This document shows, one piece after another, positions 58,561 to 64,000 of a DNA stretch of 64,000 nt. This stretch comes from Adiantum capillus-veneris (taxonomy: Eukaryota > Streptophyta > Polypodiopsida > Polypodiales > Pteridaceae): NCBI GenBank assembly GCA_014529385.2, contig CM043967.1:81354278-81418277 (forward strand), read 5' to 3'. Each line of letters begins with the position of its first letter. The stretch's first letter is position 1. A model generated the notes under the pieces. It searched no databases. It had not been told where the DNA came from and was given only the letters and a program-made list of their open reading frames with translations. The translations under genes and the position numbers were made by a program.

Positions 58561-59132
58561 AGAGTTAGCTTGGCTGACCAATTAAGTGAAAAGGACAAAA
58601 ACTCTCTCTATCTCTCTCTCTAGAAGAAACTAAGAAACTCTCTCTATCTCTCTCCCTCTAGAAGAAACTATGGAACTAAACGAGGCAAAGGGGTTTTGCC
58701 CGTTACATGCATTGTCATGTACACCTGGGAGAGCACGTATGTGTCTACCCATATAGGATTTAACCAATAAAGATGAGATTTTGACCCGGTGGTCCTGATC
58801 TCCATACACCTCTGGACTAAGGTGTGCGAAGATTGCGCAAGGCTAGAGAATGTGAGGTAGATAACATTGTGAGGAGTATATATATTAAAATAGCATTCAT
58901 AATCATTGTAGATGGCAACGTCATGAACTAACATGGAGGAAAAGAATGCATGCTCGTGCACGCTCTGCAAGTATTAAATCCTGCGCAAGCGTAGGATATG
59001 TAATGAGCATGTGCACAAGGACGGAGAGTTTGCTAGAGAAATCGTACAGAATCTACGATACGACTCCTAAGGAATGGGCATTTCTTTTCGCGACATAACA
59101 CCTACATCTGAGAGAGAGAGAGAAAAAGGATT
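58560..59132. other. No supported gene; possible transposase 5' flank
   Basis: No coding similarity. A duplicated phrase, 'ctctctatctctctc...tagaagaaacta', occurs at 58602-58670. It lies upstream of the transposase and may hold its promoter, but no element could be identified. Confidence 0.4.
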
Positions 59133-59425
59133 ATGTGTGAAGGTCAGACCAATCTAGAGCCAAGGATGGAAGCAGAAAAGGGCTTACAGATAGAAGACGA
59201 TGGCATGGAGGAGATGCTGGATGCCTTCTTTCAGACAAGCGAGGAGAACGCTAACGAAGCAGCACCAGAAGCCGTGTGCCTATCTCCTGAAGACATGTTG
59301 AGAAAGTTGGCATGTCAACCAATCTATGAAGGTGCCAAAATATCTTTGCTTCGTACTTGTCTGTCGTTTTGGAATCTGCAGTCAGTGTACGGGTGGTCAG
59401 ATGCAAGCGTCACTGCTTTGTTTAG

Positions 59426-59505
59426 GTAGGTAACTTACAAAAAAGATTTTCCAATTGCAACGGTGACCTGCTTGGGGAGCTTTTAATTTAATGTGGCTTA
59501 AACAG
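59426..59505 (+). other. Intron 1 of the TNP2 gene
   Basis: Donor 'tttag|gtaggtaac', acceptor 'taaacag|gttcttg'. Removal joins '..VTALFR' to 'FLREQLLP..' in phase. Length 80 bp. Confidence 0.75.
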
Positions 59506-60257
59506 GTTCTTGCGGGAGCAACTTCTCCCGGCTGGCAATGAAATGAGCCCTCCAGGCCAGGCGCAAAGTGACTATTGACCTCAGTTGACTTGGACTACAA
59601 CAAGATTCATGCATGTCCAAATGATTGAATTCTTTTTCGCAATGAATTCAAAGATTGTCTTTTGTGTCCTAAGTGCGGAGCAATGCACTACAAACAAGAT
59701 GCGGTTGGCGAGTCAACACTAGCTAAAGTGTTGCGGCATTTTCCTATTATTTCGAGGATAACAAACATGTTTTGTTGTGGTTCCATTGCAAAGTTGATGC
59801 GATGGAATTCTCCAAATAGATCCACTAACGCAACATTTAGGGTGCCCGTTGATTCAAAGGCTTGGAGGCACATTGAAGATACCTGGCCACATTTTAAGAG
59901 TGAACCACGTAATTTTAAGAGTGAACCACGTAATTTGCGTTTGGGCATGGCAATGGATGGAGTCAATCCATTTGGCTTGAGAAGCTTGTCATGGAGCACT
60001 TGGTCTGTGTGCCTTGTCAATTACAACCTCCCACTGTGGCAAGAAGGGTCATTGGATATTAGGCTTGATTGTACCTGGTAAGTTCAAGGCAAAAAACATG
60101 GATGTTTATCTAGCACCACTAGTTGATGAGCTCCAGGAGTTATAGCATGGGATCGACATAGCAGATGCGGTTGAACCAGCAGGACAACAGCATGCAAGGA
60201 TCCATGGACTTCTTATGTGGACTATGCATGATTGGCAAGGATACGGTGAAGCTTCTG

Positions 60258-60337
60258 GTAATGGTATCTTGATTTACAAAATTCTCGCTATTCGCAAGCA
60301 CTCTCTGTAGTAGTGAATCATGCTTTAATATATGCAG
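60258..60337 (+). other. Intron 2 of the TNP2 gene
   Basis: Donor 'gcttctg|gtaatgg', acceptor 'atatgcag|ggcttac'. Removal joins 'GYGEASG' to 'LTTSGYNACPIC' in phase. Length 80 bp. Confidence 0.75.
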
Positions 60338-60873
60338 GGCTTACAACTTCGGGATACAATGCATGTCCAATTTGCGGGCCATCTTTGGATGTGCGCTATT
60401 CTGCCTCGCTTCGAAAGACAATTTATCAAGGCATCGTTATCTTCCAGATGGCCATCACTTGCGCGAAGGTCAGCTTGGTCACGTCGAATGTCGTCCTATG
60501 CATGTACAAGAGTGGCATTGCCGATGGGAGCAACATGAGGGGCAACCTGTTCCAGGAATGAAACGTTTGTCCATTCTACATACGTTGCCGTACTGGGGTG
60601 ATCTACTCATTAACCATTTGCTGGATCCAATGCATATATTCAAGAATGTGGGAGAGCTCCTCTGGAAGAAAATCATGGGAATGAAAGACAATCGAGCTTC
60701 ACGAGATGATTTGTAGTTAGTTGGAAAGATGCCAGAGCTATGGCCTTTCACCAATGCAGCGGGCCAAAGGTTGAGGCCTGTAAGTGGTTGTGTGAAGACG
60801 TTGATTTAAAATTAAGCTCTTTCTTAATTTAAACAAAGGTGTTCTGATGCTTTCTTTGACTTTCTTTGTGCAG

Positions 60874-61317
60874 GACTTTACTATGGCAGACCAGTATCTA
60901 GATCCCGCTTCTATGAGTGCGGATACATTTATGGGCTTCGTCACACGGATGACACCCAGTCAGATGGCAGATGTGTCTTAGTATTGCGTAGCCAGAGGCA
61001 CGGGAACCATGCCTCCGGGCTTCACACCCGAGGGTCCGACACCTATATGGGGGGACACCCATGGGGGGGGGAACGCCTATGGGTACAACGCCTGCGAGGT
61101 CTCCCATCACGGTCGCTTTGACACCTAGGGGTATGACAGAGGCGGGTACATCATCATCTCCGCAGCATAGGCGCACTCGCCGATCTCGACGATCGTCAGG
61201 TGGAGGTGGTGGTTGCTATGGAGGAGGGTCCACAGATGCTTCGATCCCTCCTCGCTCACGACCCCCATCCTACCCAGGCACACCTCTCGACACACCTCTT
61301 AGCACACATCGGACACC
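60874..61317 (+). pseudogene. Pro/Thr/Gly-rich coding-like segment of unknown origin
   Basis: Following the intron at 60780-60873, the frame reads 'DFTMADQYLDPASMSADTFM' and 'GFVTRMTPSQMADVS' to a stop at about 60978. It then continues as 'GTMPPGFTPEGPTPI' and, shifted, as 'GTPMGTTPARSPITVALTPR' with further Pro/Arg/Gly-rich text. I do not recognise it. It may be a linker that joined transposase exons to the kinase C-lobe, or an independent gene remnant. Confidence 0.4.
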
Positions 61318-62053
61318 TCGAGGGGCACACGATCCTAGTGCCTCCAAGGTTTATACTGTACGGGCAGATGGTTCTATTGACATGGATAGAGTCGGGACTA
61401 AAACAACACGGCTGGAGGTCATTGCCTGTAGCAAACAAACCTGTAAGCGAGATAGACATGGTGCGGATCAAAGCAGTGGTCAAGCAGATGCCGCCAATTT
61501 GTCATGCCTTAATCGACGGCGTTGCGACTGTCCACTCGGCCGGTATAGTGCATAGGGACCTGCACCCGTTTAACGTAATGTTGGACTTTACTCGCACCAA
61601 TAAACCCCACGTCGGTATCATTGATTGGGGTATGATGCTGAGAACACCTGGTAAGCATGTAGCAAATAAATATATGTCTCCAAGCGCACAGTCGAACGAA
61701 GCAGTTTTGAATGCACAGAGAGCAGGGAATGCCGAGATGGCTAAGCGACCGTGGATTGCTCCCGAACTATACGATCCATGATGCGTAGATGCATACACAA
61801 AAGCGAGTGAAATTTATCCATTGGGCTACCTATTCGACATGCTTGCAGATTTTGGAGTGCAGCCAAAAAAAAGTATTTTCCAGAAGAAGTTTTTCACCAC
61901 CCGGACGAAGATGTTATGAGGGCTATTCAAATTAAAGCAGAGTGTTGGATGAAGCTAAAAGAGCGGGACCAAAGAAGGAATGCTGTTGATGTGTTGATAT
62001 TTTTCAAAGAACGTCCACTTGTTGAACTTGCACCATCATTTTATCCGATTTAA
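61318..62053 (+). pseudogene. Protein kinase-like C-lobe
   Basis: The plus frame from about 61325 reads 'TILVPPRFILYGQMVLLTWI' (hinge region), then 'CHALIDGVATVHSAGIVHRD' followed by 'LHPFNVMLD' (catalytic loop HRD-x4-N), 'VGIIDWGM' (DWG in place of DFG) and 'WIAPELYDP' (APE). A TGA at 61779-61781 interrupts it. The reading continues 'CVDAYTKASEIYPLGYLFDM', and after a frameshift near 61875 gives 'EEVFHHPDEDVMRAIQIKAE' and a final 'SFYPI' stop at 62051-62053. The Asp and Asn of the active site are present, but the gene is broken. It complements the N-lobe at 52101-52853 in domain order and strand. Confidence 0.75.
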
Positions 62054-62331
62054 ACATTTCTATGATATACATGTCTTGTCAAGTGTTTTTTATTTATTTA
62101 TTAAAGTGTATTATCTGATTTGAAGTGGTTCACCTAATTGAGTCAATTATCTTAGTCATTTCAAATTTGTCATTTAACTCTCAGTATTTCAAATTTGCCT
62201 TGTGATTCAATTAGTCGCATTTGTTGTGGTTTGATTTAGTGGATTCCGTGCAGTGTCCCAATGAGTGAGAATATATATTTGCCAATGATATTGAATATTT
62301 TCCACTCTGTTGACTACAGCTCTAAAAGAAA
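62054..62331. other. AT-rich spacer
   Basis: Follows the kinase stop; no feature recognised. Confidence 0.4.
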
Positions 62332-63408
62332 ATGGCCGATCAAGAACAAGATATTGGCACCCAATCATTGCCTGATGATCAACAACAAGCGACTGTTAAT
62401 GCATTTCAACTCATGAAGTCTCTAGCACACGGCATGTCGGCACAACAAACGACGTGTACTGCTCGCCGACTCTCAAAGTGGGAAAATCTAAACCATATGC
62501 AGTGGAAAGAGATCAATAAAGAAGTGACAAACGATATGATCAAGACAATATGGCCATGTGAGGACGCAGTGTTCAAGAAAGGAAGGTGGAAGGTTTCAAA
62601 GTGCAACCATGATGGTAACAAAGATAATGTTGAAAGGATTTATTTGGAGGTTTATGGCCATCCATTGCACAATGCAGATTGTGCGCTATATTTTGCAAAA
62701 ATGTTATATGTTCACTTTGTGCAACAGTGACCAATAGACTTCTCGTCAAAGGAGACAACTGTTGCCACTCATGATTTAAGGGAGAGTTGTGTCACTTTCA
62801 CCCAAGATGAGCTGGCATTGATACTAAAGGAAGGCATCAACCTACAGTTAAAGAGAGAGAAGGATATTTACATGACACAGTTGGTAGAGAAAGATGCAAA
62901 AATAACGCGTCTTTCTATAGCCACCCAGACAACGTAACCCTCACAAGTCTGGATGGAGAAAAGCATTCACCACGCAAGTCAGGAAGTTCAAAACCTAACA
63001 CAACCACCTGTACAAGGGACACACATCAGCCACCTTGTCTTGAATTCGGAGTTGGTCCCCTTGTCTACTTCAGATGCATCGTCATTTTCCCAATGTCCAG
63101 TTTGCTACAAGAATTTTAATGGATAGAGTGGGTACTATACATTGACATGTGGTCAATATTATCATTTTAGTTTGTCTTATTGTTTGATGAAAAATAGTAG
63201 TCAATGTGCAATTTGTTCACAAGATATTCCACAAGGAATATATATTATGTTGGCATGGCAAAAGAATAAAAATTCAAGCAAACACACCCAGATAGCCCTA
63301 GCACAATTAGAAATCAGTTTGATGAGCAAGATGCTGCTCCAGGGCAACACAATTGAGATCGACAAACTATGTAATATCGCGATAAACTATGTACTATCGA
63401 GAATATGA
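62332..63408 (+). pseudogene. RING-finger protein remnant
   Basis: One plus frame of 358 codons starting 'MADQEQDIGTQSLPDDQQQA', interrupted by three stops (TGA 62728, TAA 62935, TAG 63121) with no frameshift. The middle has a charged, coiled-coil-like stretch ('LILKEGINLQLKREKDIYM'). The C-terminal part from 63094 reads 'CPVCYKNFN', then 'YTLTCGQYYHFS' and 'SSQCAICSQDIP', a RING-H2-like layout in which one His (now Gln) and one central Cys are lost. RING domains usually act as E3 ubiquitin ligases. Whether this is a captured host gene or an element-encoded protein cannot be told. Confidence 0.6.
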
Positions 63409-63553
63409 AGCATTGTAATTACTCAAAACACATTTGAATACAAGGTCTTTTACAATGGTTTTTGACATTTTACTCATTCTACTTTGAGTCTATATTGAAT
63501 CAGTTAAGTTGTTATCTGGTTCTTAGTCTGAGGGTTGTGGTTCTCTTTGTAAT

Positions 63554-64000
63554 TCAACCTCCACATCTATTATCAAATTCTCCTTTATTTTGTCTACAGT
63601 GCATTGAGATACACCCACCATTGAAATCTTCTTCATCTTCGTTTTGACAATCATACAACCAGGTTGGCATTTCCTCCTCATAGCCAACACTTTCGATGTG
63701 ATTCAGTATCTTTTCATTGCAATACATATACACTAATTTCTCTGCTCTGTCTACTAATAGTCTGTTGCGAATAGTCTTGTGAACATACTTGTACATACTC
63801 CAGTGTCTCTCTGAACTTGAATTTGCTTCACATTGTGCGAGTAATTTCATTGCAAGAGGACGTAAGGTAGAGTAATGCTGTCCACCATTCATCATCCACC
63901 ACTTCCATGCAGGTTGCTCTTTTGCTATTACCTGTACAAAATCATTCGCAAAAGAACCTTCTTTTAATCTAAATGCACTCATTTCTTTGATGCAATCAAT
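63554..64000 (-). pseudogene. hAT transposase C-terminal dimerisation region, partial at window edge
   Basis: The minus frame is open from the window end to 63554. It contains 'QPAWKWWMMNGGQHYSTLRP', 'LAMKLLAQCEANSSSERHWS' and 'RNRLLVDRAEKLVYMYCNEK'. This is the conserved hAT dimerisation block (W..., the S-S-S-ER-W signature and 'RNRL...A..LVY'). The upstream catalytic part lies beyond the window, so I cannot say whether the gene is intact. Confidence 0.85.

Larger units (their letters stand above)
59133..60779 (+). pseudogene. CACTA (En/Spm) TNP2-type transposase, exons with stops
   Basis: Exon 1 (59133-59425) has an acidic start and 'FWNLQSVYGWSDASVTALFR'. Intron 59426-59505 (GT..AG) joins it in phase to 'FLREQLLPAGNEM'. 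After a stop and frameshift, 59662-60060 reads 'CPKCGAMHYKQDAVGESTLA', 'KVLRHFPIISRITNMFCCGS', 'WRHIEDTWPHF' and 'GMAMDGVNPFGLRSLSWSTW', with the first catalytic Asp. Then come 'LIVPGKFKAKNMDVYLAPLV' and 'MWTMHDWQGYGEASG'. Intron 60258-60337 leads to 'LTTSGYNACPICGPSL' and 'LLDPMHIFKNVGELLWKKIM', with another acidic residue. These are Transposase_21/TNP2 blocks. A 21-bp tandem duplication lies at 59893-59934. A third GT-AG intron, 60780-60873, leads into sequence that no longer resembles TNP2. Confidence 0.88.

Overview
The window is plant nuclear DNA made almost entirely of transposable elements. No intact, clearly host-encoded gene was found, and no rRNA, complete tRNA or CRISPR array. The evidence for a land plant is the mixture of Ty1/copia, Ty3/gypsy (including a chromovirus), an L1-type LINE, a CACTA (TNP2) transposase with GT-AG introns, a hAT transposase, AT-rich spacers and many long (GA)n and (CA)n tracts. 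The species cannot be fixed from sequence alone. A non-seed plant with a large genome, such as a fern, would fit, but this is an inference.

Layout. 1-3.4 kb: decayed Ty3/gypsy reverse transcriptase, an unclassified repeat, and the end of a copia-like element. 3.4-5.3 kb: no gene; a diverged tandem duplication. 5277-10942: element E1, a complete minus-strand LTR retrotransposon (1.13-kb LTRs, flanking direct repeat) with gag and protease but no reverse transcriptase. About 12.1-19.4 kb: Copia-1, a broken minus-strand Ty1/copia element split by a 2.86-kb insertion. 20633-23972: Copia-2, a complete-ended copia element (TSD AGATT) with only gag remains. 24.7-28.6 kb: retroelement debris, a short hairpin and a 5'-truncated LINE. 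28980-40557: element E2, a second gag-only element with 1.83-kb LTRs, which sits inside an unclassified repeat and itself contains E3 (32160-37999, TSD GAACC), a minus-strand chromovirus with 153-bp LTRs. 41635-48429: element E4, a third gag-only element with an extra conserved reading frame. 48.4-52.1 kb: GA-rich DNA and a second, partial copy of the E4 interior. 52.1-52.85 kb: the N-lobe of a protein-kinase-like gene, ending at a CACTA-like terminus. 53.55-58.2 kb: an almost intact LINE embedded in (GA)n. 59.1-60.8 kb: TNP2 transposase exons. 61.3-62.05 kb: a kinase C-lobe. 62.3-63.4 kb: a broken RING-finger gene. 63.55-64.0 kb: the end of a hAT transposase that runs off the window.

The most interesting pattern is the trio E1, E2 and E4. 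They have different LTRs, but all three have long LTRs, a related gag, no reverse transcriptase or integrase, and a primer-binding site matching the same tRNA acceptor end. In E4 the match extends for about 50 nt through the anticodon arm of a tRNA-Thr(UGU)-like sequence and includes the CCA tail. They look like a lineage of non-autonomous elements moved by a partner that is not in the window. The second point of interest is a kinase-like gene whose two lobes lie 8.5 kb apart around CACTA and LINE sequences.
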